Origin: Rikenellaceae bacterium
GTDB lineage: Bacteria; Bacteroidota; Bacteroidia; Bacteroidales; Rikenellaceae
DNA length: 64,000 bases
Assembly: GCA_015060075.1 (NCBI GenBank)
Contig: SUZE01000001.1
Location: 62,001 to 126,000 of the forward strand
Direction of reading: 5' to 3'
Shown here: positions 8,365 through 16,428 of the stretch, in pieces
Layout of the letters: every line of letters begins with the position of its first letter
How positions within the stretch are numbered: the stretch's first letter is position 1
Translations under genes and position numbers: made by a program
The notes under the pieces: model-generated
Databases searched by the model: none
The model's input: the letters and a program-made list of their open reading frames with translations, nothing else
What the model was told of the DNA's origin: nothing

Positions 8365-8952
8365 ATGTACACTTTCGACCACGACCTATTTTTGTTCCTC
8401 AACTTTGATGGAGGAAAAGCGATGGATTTTATTATGGAGACCATATCGGGAACGCTGATGTGGATTCCGTTGTATCTCTTTATCTTCGCCTTTGTGTGGT
8501 ATAAGTTCGGTTGGCAACGCGCCCTTGCTTTTGTTGTCTGCTTGGCGTTGGCAATTGGTTTGTCGGATATCATTTGCGGTATCTTCAAACACTCGGGACC
8601 TTTGAAACATTTGTGGGAGTCTTTCCCTGTGCGTCATCGCCCGATGTTCGACTCGGCGGTGCGTGACTTGGCACATGTTCCATCGTATGGGCATGGTGCA
8701 TACGGCACAGTCTCGGCACACGCTGCAACAACGGTTGCATTGGCGTGGTTCTCGGCACTTACAATTCGCCAAAAGTGGTACAATTGGGTGATTGCCGTAG
8801 CGGTGATTTTGATATGCTATTCACGTATCTACCTCGCCTGTCACTTTCCGATGGATATACTCCTCGGAGCGATAGTCGGTACAGTTTGCGGTCTTTCGAT
8901 GTTTTTCCTTTGGAAAAAATTTGACAGAGTGGTGGAAAAGTTGGTAAAATAG
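8365..8952 (+). CDS. PAP2-superfamily membrane phosphatase
   Basis: The 195-residue protein has five or six hydrophobic helices and the three PAP2 motifs: a degenerate first motif around VRHRPMF, GTVSAHAATT in place of PSGH, and SRIYLACHFPMDILLG (SR-x5-H-x3-D with catalytic His). Such enzymes remove phosphate from lipids such as undecaprenyl pyrophosphate, phosphatidylglycerophosphate or lipid A; which one cannot be told here. The ATG directly follows a heptad array, and the promoter of lysS begins 2 nt after the stop. Confidence 0.85.
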   Translation: MYTFDHDLFLFLNFDGGKAMDFIMETISGTLMWIPLYLFIFAFVWYKFGWQRALAFVVCLALAIGLSDIICGIFKHSGPLKHLWESFPVRHRPMFDSAVRDLAHVPSYGHGAYGTVSAHAATTVALAWFSALTIRQKWYNWVIAVAVILICYSRIYLACHFPMDILLGAIVGTVCGLSMFFLWKKFDRVVEKLVK

Positions 8953-8954
8953 TG

Positions 8955-8962
8955 TATCTTTG
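8955..8962 (+). promoter_or_regulatory. -7 element for lysS
   Basis: TATCTTTG followed by CGCCCG matches the Bacteroidetes -7 consensus TAnnTTTG. It lies before LPR2, so the lysS transcript would carry the whole palindrome in a leader of about 165 nt. A good TTTG at 20 bp was not seen. Confidence 0.6.
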
Positions 8963-8968
8963 CGCCCG

Positions 8969-9091
8969 AAAATCGTTCTGATGAGTTCTTTTTGCACGAA
9001 TCAGCGGACGCTGAAATGCTCACATACGCCAAGTATGCTGCGCTTTCATCGCCTTGCTTCGCACAAAAATAATCTCATCACCTCCGATTTT
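8969..9091 (+). repeat. long palindromic repeat LPR2
   Basis: This close relative of LPR1 starts AAAATCG and ends CGATTTT, with inner ACGCTGAAATG / CTTTCATCG arms and apex CATAC-gccaa-GTATG. It is the only full copy that does not sit on a stop codon. It lies between the lysS -7 element and the lysS start. Confidence 0.8.
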
Positions 9092-9136
9092 GAATGTATG
9101 GAGATTAAGAGTAATAAAACAAAATAACATATATCT

Positions 9137-10864
9137 ATGGAACATTTAAGTGAACAAGAACAGTTGCGCCGCAATTCACTACAAGCGTTGCGCGACCTCG
9201 GTATCAACCCCTATCCGGCAGAGCGTTTCGATGTGTCGGCTACCGCTGCGCAGATAGCGGCCGAGTTCGATGCCGAGCCTGCAAAGTTCGAGTCGGTAAC
9301 CATCGCAGGTCGTATTATGAGCCGCCGTATTATGGGTAGTGCTTCGTTCTTCGAGTTGCAGGACCACACAGGTCGTATTCAGGTATATATCCGTCGTGAC
9401 GACATTTGTCCGGAGGGCGACCCAACACTCTATAACACCGTATTTAAGAAGTTGCTCGATATTGGCGACTTCGTAGGCATTGAGGGTTTTGCATTCCGCA
9501 CCAACACAGGCGAGTTGTCGGTACACTGCCGCAAGTTCACCGTTTTGTCGAAGTCTATCCGCCCACTTCCAATCGTGAAGGAGAAGGACGGACAGCAGTT
9601 CGATGCTTTGACAGACCCAGAGGTGCGCTATCGCCAGCGTTATGTCGATTTGGTGGTTAATCCGAAGGTGCGTGATGTTTTTGCAAAGCGTGCGAAGATT
9701 ATCGCTACCATGCGTGAGTACTTCAACGAGCACGGCTGCTTGGAGGTTGAAACTCCGATTTTGCAGCCAATTCCGGGAGGTGCTTCGGCTCGTCCGTTTA
9801 TCACTCACCACAACGCTCTCGATATCGACTTCTATATGCGAATAGCGACCGAGTTGTACTTGAAGCGTCTTATCGTGGGAGGTTTCGATGGTGTATACGA
9901 GTTTGGCAAGAATTTCAGAAATGAGGGTATGGATAGAACTCACAATCCGGAGTTTACATGTATGGAGATATATATCGCCTACAAGGACTACCGCTGGATG
10001 ATGGAGTTTACCGAGAATATGTTGGAGCGTATCGCTTTGGCTGTTAATGGCACTACCGAGGTGGAGATTGATGGCAAGCAGATTTCATTCAAGGCTCCAT
10101 TCCGCCGTTTGACTATGACCGATGCTATCCGCGAAAAGACGGGCTACGACATTACAGGTCAGAGCGAGGCTGAGTTGCGTGAGGCTTGCAAGCGTTTGAA
10201 TGTCGAGATTGACGACACGATGGGTAAGGGCAAGTTGATTGACGCAATCTTCGGACAGTACTGCGAGGAGGATTTGGTGCAGCCAACCTTTATCTGCGAC
10301 TACCCAATCGAGATGTCGCCACTCTGCAAGCGTCACCGCGACAATCAGGACTTGACAGAGCGTTTCGAATTGTTCGTAGCGGGCAAGGAGTTGTGTAATG
10401 CCTACTCGGAGTTGAACGACCCAATCGACCAGTTGGAGCGTTTCCAGGAGCAGATGCGATTGTCGGAGCGTGGCGACGACGAGGCGATGTTTATCGATAT
10501 GGACTTTGTTCGTGCGTTGGAGTACGGTATGCCTAACTGCTCAGGTATGGGTATGGGTATCGACCGTTTGACAATGTTTATGACAGGTCAGACTTCGATT
10601 CAGGATGTGTTGTTCTTCCCAACAATGCGCCCAGAGAAGAAGGTCGTTGCCGATAGTGAGGAGGTCTATACCGAGGCGGGAGTTCCTGCCGAGTGGGTTG
10701 AGGCTATTCAGAAGATGGGTTACATCACCCTCGAAGCCTTCGCCAACACTGCAAAGAGTGGCGGTATGAAACTCTTTAACGACCTTTGCGGCTTCAACAA
10801 GAAGAACAAGTTGGGCTTGCCTACTGCCGAGATTAAGGCGTGGATTGAGTCGCAGAAGGAGTAG
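9137..10864 (+). CDS. lysS: lysyl-tRNA synthetase, class II
   Basis: LysS charges tRNA-Lys. The 575-residue protein has the N-terminal OB-fold anticodon domain (about residues 55-170) and the class II catalytic core with motif 2 [15 protein letters not shown] and motif 3 [11 protein letters not shown]. The C-terminal extension of about 65 residues after motif 3 is usual in Bacteroidetes LysS. A 9-bp hairpin follows the stop. The leader holds LPR2, which could affect expression. Confidence 0.97.
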   Translation: MEHLSEQEQLRRNSLQALRDLGINPYPAERFDVSATAAQIAAEFDAEPAKFESVTIAGRIMSRRIMGSASFFELQDHTGRIQVYIRRDDICPEGDPTLYNTVFKKLLDIGDFVGIEGFAFRTNTGELSVHCRKFTVLSKSIRPLPIVKEKDGQQFDALTDPEVRYRQRYVDLVVNPKVRDVFAKRAKIIATMREYFNEHGCLEVETPILQPIPGGASARPFITHHNALDIDFYMRIATELYLKRLIVGGFDGVYEFGKNFRNEGMDRTHNPEFTCMEIYIAYKDYRWMMEFTENMLERIALAVNGTTEVEIDGKQISFKAPFRRLTMTDAIREKTGYDITGQSEAELREACKRLNVEIDDTMGKGKLIDAIFGQYCEEDLVQPTFICDYPIEMSPLCKRHRDNQDLTERFELFVAGKELCNAYSELNDPIDQLERFQEQMRLSERGDDEAMFIDMDFVRALEYGMPNCSGMGMGIDRLTMFMTGQTSIQDVLFFPTMRPEKKVVADSEEVYTEAGVPAEWVEAIQKMGYITLEAFANTAKSGGMKLFNDLCGFNKKNKLGLPTAEIKAWIESQKE

Positions 10865-10889
10865 AACTTGTAAGGGTTATTTACAAGTT
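10865..10889 (+). terminator. hairpin after lysS
   Basis: AACTTGTAA-gggttat-TTACAAGTT is a perfect 9-bp stem directly after the lysS TAG. No clear U-tract follows, so it may only weakly terminate or may stabilise the 3' end. Confidence 0.45.
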
Positions 10890-10937
10890 GAGTAATTTGG
10901 AATTATATTATTAAACTTAAATTAAATACAGAAAATT

Positions 10938-11693
10938 ATGGCAAGAAAGAAGATTGTTGCAGGTAACTGGAAGATGAACACCGTTCCTGCTGAGGGCGTA
11001 GAGTTGGCAAAGAATGTTGTTGCAGGTCGTGGCGAGGTTTGCGAGTGTGTAAACTTTATCGTTTGCCCTCCATTCACTCACCTTTCGCAGGTTGTTGAGG
11101 CTGTTAAGGGCTCGGATATCGCTGTTGGTGCGCAGGATTGCGCTACCGAGGCTAAGGGTGCTTACACCGGCGAGGTTGCAGCACAGATGATTGCAGCTCT
11201 CGGTTGCAAGTATGTTATCCTCGGTCACTCGGAGCGCCGTCAGTACTATGGCGAGACTTCGGAGAGTTTGAACAAGAAGATGGCCCAGGCTTATGCTAAC
11301 GGCTTGACTCCAATCTACTGCGTAGGTGAGAACTTGGAGGAGCGCGAGGCAGGTAACCACTTCGCAGTTTGCAAGGCTCAGATTGAGGAGGTAGTATTCA
11401 ACCTCACCGAGGAGCAGTTCGCTAACCTCGTTATCGCATACGAGCCTGTTTGGGCTATCGGTACAGGTAAGACCGCTACCGCAGAGCAGGCACAGGAGAT
11501 TCACGCTTACATCCGCGAGGTACTTCGCTCGAAGTTCGGTGCTGCTGCCGAGGAGTGCCCAATTCTCTACGGTGGTTCGTGCAAGCCATCTAACGCTGCC
11601 GAGATTTTTGCAAAGGCTGATGTTGATGGTGGTCTTATCGGTGGTGCAGCATTGAAGGCTGAGGATTTCCTCGCTATTGGCAAGGGCTTCTAA
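10938..11693 (+). CDS. tpiA: triosephosphate isomerase
   Basis: TpiA interconverts dihydroxyacetone phosphate and glyceraldehyde 3-phosphate in glycolysis. The 251-residue protein has NWKMN (catalytic Lys), LGHSERRQY (catalytic His), the active-site signature AYEPVWAIGTGKTAT (catalytic Glu) and the phosphate-binding YGGSCKPSNA. It stands alone between lysS and a double palindrome (LPR3 and LPR4). Its codon use is strongly biased, as expected for a highly expressed gene. Confidence 0.97.
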   Translation: MARKKIVAGNWKMNTVPAEGVELAKNVVAGRGEVCECVNFIVCPPFTHLSQVVEAVKGSDIAVGAQDCATEAKGAYTGEVAAQMIAALGCKYVILGHSERRQYYGETSESLNKKMAQAYANGLTPIYCVGENLEEREAGNHFAVCKAQIEEVVFNLTEEQFANLVIAYEPVWAIGTGKTATAEQAQEIHAYIREVLRSKFGAAAEECPILYGGSCKPSNAAEIFAKADVDGGLIGGAALKAEDFLAIGKGF

Positions 11694-11695
11694 TT

Positions 11696-11820
11696 AAAAA
11701 GCGTTTTGAGGGGCTTTTACTGCGTTACGCTTGATTTGTAGATACTCACATACGCCCAAGTATGCTCCGTTCTACAAATCTTCGCAAGCCTTGTAAAATC
11801 CAACTCAAAAGCACTTTTTT
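11696..11820 (+). repeat. long palindromic repeat LPR3 (B subtype)
   Basis: The palindrome starts AAAAAGCGTTTTGAG and ends CTCAAAAGCACTTTTTT. Inside, GATTTGTAGA / TCTACAAATC is a perfect 10-bp pair and the apex is CATAC-gcccaa-GTATG. It shares ACTGCGTTACGCTTG and GCAAGCCTTGTAAAA with LPR7. It begins 2 nt after the tpiA stop. Confidence 0.82.
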
Positions 11821-11943
11821 AAAATTGTTTCTAACGGTTTTTGCCGCCTTCCTCGTAACATTGGAGTCGGTCACATACGCCAAAGTATGCTCCCTCCTTC
11901 TCTGCTACGAGAGCGTTGCAAAACCTCGTTATAAAGCAATTTC
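11821..11943 (+). repeat. long palindromic repeat LPR4
   Basis: This second palindrome lies directly head-to-tail with LPR3. Outer arms are AAATTGTTT.TAACG..GTTTTTGC and GCAAAAC..CGTTATAAAGCAATTT; CTCGTA / TACGAG pair inside and the apex is CATAC-gccaaa-GTATG. With LPR3, a terminator and a heptad array it accounts for the whole 344-bp tpiA-queA gap. Confidence 0.75.
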
Positions 11944-11963
11944 GGGAAACCAATGAAAAGTTT

Positions 11964-11990
11964 TTGGGCTGTCAAGCGACAGCCCAATTT
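11964..11990 (+). terminator. rho-independent terminator, tpiA-queA gap
   Basis: TTGGGCTGTC-aagc-GACAGCCCAA is a perfect 10-bp stem followed by TTTTAT and preceded by AAAAG, so it could act in both directions. It follows two LPR copies, suggesting the LPRs are not the sole terminators of tpiA. Confidence 0.85.
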
Positions 11991-12000
11991 TATAAAAATA

Positions 12001-12032
12001 AGCTAATGGCAAAAAGCCAATGGCTAATAGCT
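12001..12032 (+). repeat. heptad array TAATGGC before queA
   Basis: Degenerate 7-bp units (GCTAATGGC, CCAATGGCTAATAGC) end a few bases before the queA ATG, in the same sense orientation as the arrays before the permease, tyrS and upp. Confidence 0.7.
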
Positions 12033-12037
12033 GACTT

Positions 12038-13243
12038 ATGAATCGTTATATCAACATAAACGACTACGACTATCCGTTGCCTGACGAGCGAATTGCGAAG
12101 TTTCCGCTTGCGGAGCGCGATTCATCGAAGTTGCTTGTCTATCGTGGTGGCGAGATTGCGGAGCGACACTTCTCCGATATTGGCGAGGAGTTGCCCGAAG
12201 GCTCTCTGCTCGTATTCAACAATACAAAGGTGGTGCGAGCGCGACTCGTTATGCACAAACCTTCGGGAGCAAGGGTTGAGGTATTCTGCTTGGAGCCTCA
12301 CAACCCTGCCGACTACGAACACGCCTTTGCAGTGAAGGGCGAGTGCGAGTGGTCGTGCATTGTGGGCAACCTCAAAAAGTGGAAAGAGGGGGCAGTGCAG
12401 ATACCTTTCGACTACGAGGGCACAGACTATACCTTGCAGGCCTACATCGCCGAGCGAGGCAGTCGTGAGCATATTGTACGCTTCGAGTGGTCGGCACCGA
12501 TGACCTTTGGCGAGTTGTTGGAGTATCTCGGTCGTATCCCTATTCCGCCATATCTCAATCGCGAGAGCGAGGAGATTGACAATACCCGTTATCAGACGGT
12601 CTATTCCCGTTTTGAAGGCTCTGTGGCAGCACCAACGGCAGGTCTGCACTTTACCGAGCCGCTTATCGAGCGAATGAAGGCGAAGGGTTTTGACTTTGCC
12701 GAGGTTACGCTCCATGTGGGCGCAGGAACATTCTTGCCGGTTAAAGATGAAGATGCGACCAAACACGCAATGCATACCGAGCATTTCGATATTACCCTTG
12801 CAACGCTACGCAAACTGCGTGCGAACTATGGTAAGATTGTCGCCGTAGGTACAACTTCGGTGCGCACTTTGGAGTCGCTGACGGCTTTGGCATGGCGCAT
12901 CAAGAGTGGCAAGGCTTACGACTGCGCAACGGTAGGGCAGTGGGAGTTGTACGATATCCCTGCGGAGTTCTCTGGCGAGGAGGTCCTCGATATACTTATA
13001 TTATATATGGAGCAAAACGGTTTGGAGCGTCTGCGTGCTGCTACCGAGATAATGATTACCCCACTTGGCTACAACTACCGCATTGTGCGCAATATCGTAA
13101 CCAACTTCCATCAACCGAAATCGACCTTGCTGCTGCTTGTGTCGGCGTATGTGGGTGATGATTGGCACAAGATTTACGACTACGCCCTCTCGCACGATTT
13201 TCGGTTTTTGTCGTATGGCGACTCTTCGTTGTTGATGCGTTAA
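12038..13243 (+). CDS. queA: S-adenosylmethionine:tRNA ribosyltransferase-isomerase
   Basis: QueA transfers and isomerises the ribosyl group of SAM onto preQ1 in tRNA to form epoxyqueuosine. The 401-residue protein contains the family signatures LLVFNNTKVVRARL, GRIPIPPYLNR, SVAAPTAGLHFT, LHVGAGTFLPV and TNFHQPKSTLL. It is some 50 residues longer than the E. coli enzyme, mainly in the loop around residues 85-150 and the C-terminal third, a length also seen in one Bacteroidetes QueA type. It converges on the NSS transporter, with which it shares a bidirectional terminator. Confidence 0.9.
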   Translation: MNRYININDYDYPLPDERIAKFPLAERDSSKLLVYRGGEIAERHFSDIGEELPEGSLLVFNNTKVVRARLVMHKPSGARVEVFCLEPHNPADYEHAFAVKGECEWSCIVGNLKKWKEGAVQIPFDYEGTDYTLQAYIAERGSREHIVRFEWSAPMTFGELLEYLGRIPIPPYLNRESEEIDNTRYQTVYSRFEGSVAAPTAGLHFTEPLIERMKAKGFDFAEVTLHVGAGTFLPVKDEDATKHAMHTEHFDITLATLRKLRANYGKIVAVGTTSVRTLESLTALAWRIKSGKAYDCATVGQWELYDIPAEFSGEEVLDILILYMEQNGLERLRAATEIMITPLGYNYRIVRNIVTNFHQPKSTLLLLVSAYVGDDWHKIYDYALSHDFRFLSYGDSSLLMR

Positions 13244-13262
13244 GATAACCTGTATAATAAAC

Positions 13263-13301
13263 GAGCCTGTCAAAGTTGTTTTGACAGGCTCATCTGTTTT
13301 T
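13263..13301 (+). terminator. bidirectional terminator between queA and the NSS transporter
   Basis: GAGCCTGTCAAA-gttgt-TTTGACAGGCTC is a perfect 12-bp stem followed by ATCTGTTTTT. It lies between two convergent genes and can serve both. Confidence 0.9.
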
Positions 13302-14604
13302 AGAATGCCAAGTTGTATATAAAGGTTGTGCCGATAAGCAGTGGTGCAACCCACTTCAACAAGAATACCAATACTCCAAAAAGAGGGGCTCGAAGTGTAC
13401 CATCATTGGAAATCTCCTTGCGGAAAACCTCTCTATCGAGATGCCAACCTGCAAATACGCAAGTCAGCAAACCTCCGAGTGGCATCAATACATCGGCAGT
13501 AATCATATCGAAAAAGTCGAAAATCTTACCCGATAATAGGCATAAAATAGACGATACAACGGCAATAGCAGTCGATACAGTAGCACCGGTCTTGCGAGAT
13601 AGGTTGTGATGCTCCTGAAAATACTCGGTTATAACCTCGTGGAATGTAATTGTAGAGGTTAAAGCTGCCAATGCAATAAGCAGGAAGAAGGTTGCCGACC
13701 AAAACTCAGGCATAGACATATCCTTAAACACAAATGGTAGTGTTTCAAATATAAGTGTCGGACCTTGTGTCGGTTCCAATCCCTCCACGCTAAATACAGC
13801 AGGGAATATCACCATACCCGACAAAACTGCTACGAGGAATGTGAGCATCGAAGATGACCACGCCGTAGTTGAAAGGTTTGTACCCTTCTTGAAGTATGAC
13901 GAGAAGGTTATCAAACAGCCCAAGCCTATCGAGAGTGAGAAGAAAGCCTGACCTATGGCGCTGACAATGGTTTTAACCGTGAATGCTTTTGAGAAGTCGG
14001 GCTTGAAGAAAAATTCGTAACCCTCTCTTGCGCCCGGCATTGTGGCTGCACGCAGAGCCATTGCCAACATCATCACAAAGAGTATAGGCATAACCCACTC
14101 TGCCGTGCGCTCCAAACCCTTGCGCACACCTCGTGCCACAATGATATGGGTTACGAGGATAAAGAGCATTGTATAGAATGGCTCTTGCCACGAAGCGCAG
14201 AAATTCTCAAATATCGAATGGAACTCCTCACCCGAGTAGAGCGTGCCATTTATTGATGCAACAAAGTAGTAGAGCGACCAGCCTGCTACGATATAGTAGA
14301 AACCCGAAATGAGTGTAGAAACGATAATACTATTATAGCCGAGAGGTTTCCACCACTTCGAGAACTGCTCATACGCCTTTACAGGACCTTTGCGAGTATG
14401 TGTTCCGATTGCGAACTCTGACAACATTACGGGAATACCGAGTAGCAACACACAAATAAGATAGAGCAACACGAATGCTCCTCCGCCATTTTCGCCTGCA
14501 ATATATGGGAAACGCCAAATACTTCCCAAACCTATCGCACTGCCTGCGGCAACCAACACCGCACCTATCTTACTACCGAATGAATTGTTATTTCCTTCTC
14601 TCAT
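13300..14604 (-). CDS. sodium-dependent transporter, NSS/SNF family
   Basis: The 434-residue protein has about eleven membrane helices and the NSS hallmark in TM1, AAGSAIGLGSIWRFPYIAGENGGGAF, whose unwound region binds sodium and substrate. Bacterial members import amino acids with sodium; the substrate here is not known, though a tryptophanase elsewhere in the window makes an aromatic amino acid possible. It lies downstream of tyrS-folB on the same strand, with 28 nt between genes. It could be part of that transcript. Confidence 0.88.
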   Translation of the reverse strand: MREGNNNSFGSKIGAVLVAAGSAIGLGSIWRFPYIAGENGGGAFVLLYLICVLLLGIPVMLSEFAIGTHTRKGPVKAYEQFSKWWKPLGYNSIIVSTLISGFYYIVAGWSLYYFVASINGTLYSGEEFHSIFENFCASWQEPFYTMLFILVTHIIVARGVRKGLERTAEWVMPILFVMMLAMALRAATMPGAREGYEFFFKPDFSKAFTVKTIVSAIGQAFFSLSIGLGCLITFSSYFKKGTNLSTTAWSSSMLTFLVAVLSGMVIFPAVFSVEGLEPTQGPTLIFETLPFVFKDMSMPEFWSATFFLLIALAALTSTITFHEVITEYFQEHHNLSRKTGATVSTAIAVVSSILCLLSGKIFDFFDMITADVLMPLGGLLTCVFAGWHLDREVFRKEISNDGTLRAPLFGVLVFLLKWVAPLLIGTTFIYNLAF

Positions 14605-14632
14605 TATAACCCTAACCTAATCTTAGCTACAA

Positions 14633-15025
14633 CTAATTCTGCATTTTACATTCTGCATTCTGCATTTTCAAAATCACACTCACCCTTGCCACCTTTCCTC
14701 CCAGCGGTGGGGCGATTTTTGTTACCCGACACTCGGTTTCGTGGATTTGCGGAAAGCGCTTGTGTAGGGCATCTATAATGTTTTGTGCTACTCGCTCGAT
14801 GGTGTGTTGGGTACGCTGCATCTGTTCTCGCACCACCTCGTACACCGTCAGATAGTTTACCGCCTTCGTCACATCGTCCTCCTCGGCAACCGTTCCCAGT
14901 TCAGTTGTCAGGCGTAACGACACCTCGAAGTGGCTTCCTGTCTGCTGCTCTAACTCATAGCAACCGTGAAAGGCATGGAAATCCATGCCCTCCAACTCGA
15001 TTGTATATAATCTCTTTTCGTTCAC
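14633..15025 (-). CDS. folB: dihydroneopterin aldolase
   Basis: FolB cleaves dihydroneopterin to 6-hydroxymethyl-dihydropterin in folate synthesis. The 130-residue protein has the family start (IELEGMDFHAFHGCYELEQQ), the conserved Glu (VNYLTVYEVV) and the catalytic Lys region (TKIAPPLGG). The start is a GTG that overlaps the tyrS stop by one base (TAGTG). The last 11 residues (KMQNAECKMQN) and the stop codon are encoded by an ATTCTGC heptad array, so the natural C terminus has been replaced or extended by repeat sequence. Confidence 0.9.
   Translation of the reverse strand: MNEKRLYTIELEGMDFHAFHGCYELEQQTGSHFEVSLRLTTELGTVAEEDDVTKAVNYLTVYEVVREQMQRTQHTIERVAQNIIDALHKRFPQIHETECRVTKIAPPLGGKVARVSVILKMQNAECKMQN
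14636..14669 (+). repeat. heptad array ATTCTGC inside the folB 3' end
   Basis: Units ATTCTGC, ATTTTAC, ATTCTGC, ATTCTGC and ATTTTCA follow each other without gaps. The array lies within the last codons of folB and ends at its stop. Confidence 0.88.
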
Positions 15026-16323
15026 TACTCTACAATTACAAGATAGTAGTTTTTCTTACCGCGCTGTACGAGGAGATATTTCTCGGCAATCAAATCCTCG
15101 GCAGTAACCACACGTTGAATATCCGATACCTTCTCCTTGTTGAGCGATACACCGCCACCCTGAATCATCTTGCGGCACTCGCCCTTCGATGGGAATATAG
15201 AGGACTTCTCGGCGCAAAGGTCGATAAACGAGCAACCCAAATCCTCCTTTGACACCTTGAACTGCGGAACACCATCGAATACCTGCAACAAGGTCTGCTC
15301 ATCGAGGCGATGCAACGCCTCCGAAGTCGATTGTCCGAAGAGAATCTGCGAAGCCTCGACAGCCTTCTCATACTCCTCGCGCGAGTGAATCATCGTTGTA
15401 ATCTCCTCTGCCAAACGCTTTTGCAAGAGTCGCAAATGTGGTGCCTCATCGTGCTCGGCAATCAGACTCTCGATAGTTTCACGGTCGAGCAGAGTGAAAA
15501 TCTTGATATAACGCTTTGCATCGTCATCGCTTACATTGAGCCAGAACTGATAGAACTTGTAAGGCGAAGTGTAGCGAGCATCGAGCCATACATTACCACT
15601 CTCGGTCTTGCCGAACTTCGTTCCGTCAGCCTTTGTGATAAGTGGACAAGTGATAGCAAATGCCTCAGCCTCCGAGCCGAGTTTGCGGCGAATTAACTCG
15701 GTACCCGTGGTGATGTTACCCCATTGGTCTGCACCACCCAACTGCAACTTACAGTTCATAGTCTGGTAGAGGTGCAAGAAGTCGTAACCCTGCAACAACT
15801 GATAAGTAAACTCTGTAAAGGACATACCATCGCCCTCACCATTAAAACGCTTCTTCACCGAATCCTTCGCCATCATGTAGTTTACGGTGATACACTTACC
15901 GATATCACGTGCGAAGTCGAGGAACGAGAACTCCTTCATCCAATCGTAGTTATTTACCATCACGGCTGCATTTTCGGCGTCCGAGTCGAAGTCTATAAGA
16001 CGAGCCAACTGCGCCTTGATAGCCTCCTGATTATGACGCAAAGCCTCCTCGTTCAAGAGGTTACGCTCCTGTGACTTACCCGAAGGGTCGCCAATCATAC
16101 CCGTAGCACCTCCGACCAAAGCGATTGGTCGGTGTCCGCACATCTGCAAGTGTTTCAATATCATTACGCCCACCAAGTGACCGATATGCAACGAATCTGC
16201 CGTAGGGTCAATACCGAGGTAAGCGGTTGTCATCTCCTTTGCGAGTTGCTCCTCTGCACCCGGCATGATGGTATGTATCATACCGCGCCACTGCAACTCC
16301 TCAACAAAATTCTTTCTTCCCAT
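15025..16323 (-). CDS. tyrS: tyrosyl-tRNA synthetase
   Basis: TyrS charges tRNA-Tyr. The 432-residue protein has the class I HIGH motif as [10 protein letters not shown], the KMSKS-loop equivalent KFGKTES and the tRNA/Tyr-binding [12 protein letters not shown]-terminal S4-like RNA-binding domain (about residues 355-430) ends in [10 protein letters not shown]. It overlaps folB by one base. Two heptad arrays (GCCATTA and TTTTCCG) occupy the 105 bp between it and the upstream dnaX gene. Confidence 0.96.
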   Translation of the reverse strand: MGRKNFVEELQWRGMIHTIMPGAEEQLAKEMTTAYLGIDPTADSLHIGHLVGVMILKHLQMCGHRPIALVGGATGMIGDPSGKSQERNLLNEEALRHNQEAIKAQLARLIDFDSDAENAAVMVNNYDWMKEFSFLDFARDIGKCITVNYMMAKDSVKKRFNGEGDGMSFTEFTYQLLQGYDFLHLYQTMNCKLQLGGADQWGNITTGTELIRRKLGSEAEAFAITCPLITKADGTKFGKTESGNVWLDARYTSPYKFYQFWLNVSDDDAKRYIKIFTLLDRETIESLIAEHDEAPHLRLLQKRLAEEITTMIHSREEYEKAVEASQILFGQSTSEALHRLDEQTLLQVFDGVPQFKVSKEDLGCSFIDLCAEKSSIFPSKGECRKMIQGGGVSLNKEKVSDIQRVVTAEDLIAEKYLLVQRGKKNYYLVIVE

Positions 16324-16339
16324 TTCTTACTATTTTTTT

Positions 16340-16422
16340 GCCATTAGCCATTAGCCATTGGCTTTTTAGTTATCTTTTTCCGTTCTCAGTTTCCAGTTTT
16401 CCAGTTTTCCGTTTTCCGTTTC
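16340..16422 (+). repeat. two heptad arrays, GCCATTA then TTTTCCG
   Basis: GCCATTA units (16340-16362) and CAGTTTTC/CGTTTTC units of 7-8 bp (16387-16422) fill the dnaX-tyrS gap. On the tyrS sense strand the first reads TAATGGC, as before queA. Confidence 0.8.
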
Positions 16423-16428
16423 TCTCGT

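Noticed and set aside
8313-8588. 91-codon minus-strand ORF over the PAP2 start
   Set aside because: Tail NSKCRMQNAKLKIK is heptad array translation and the rest is antisense to the PAP2 gene.
11762-11956. 64-codon plus-strand ORF after tpiA
   Set aside because: Lies wholly within LPR3/LPR4; its codons are palindrome arms.
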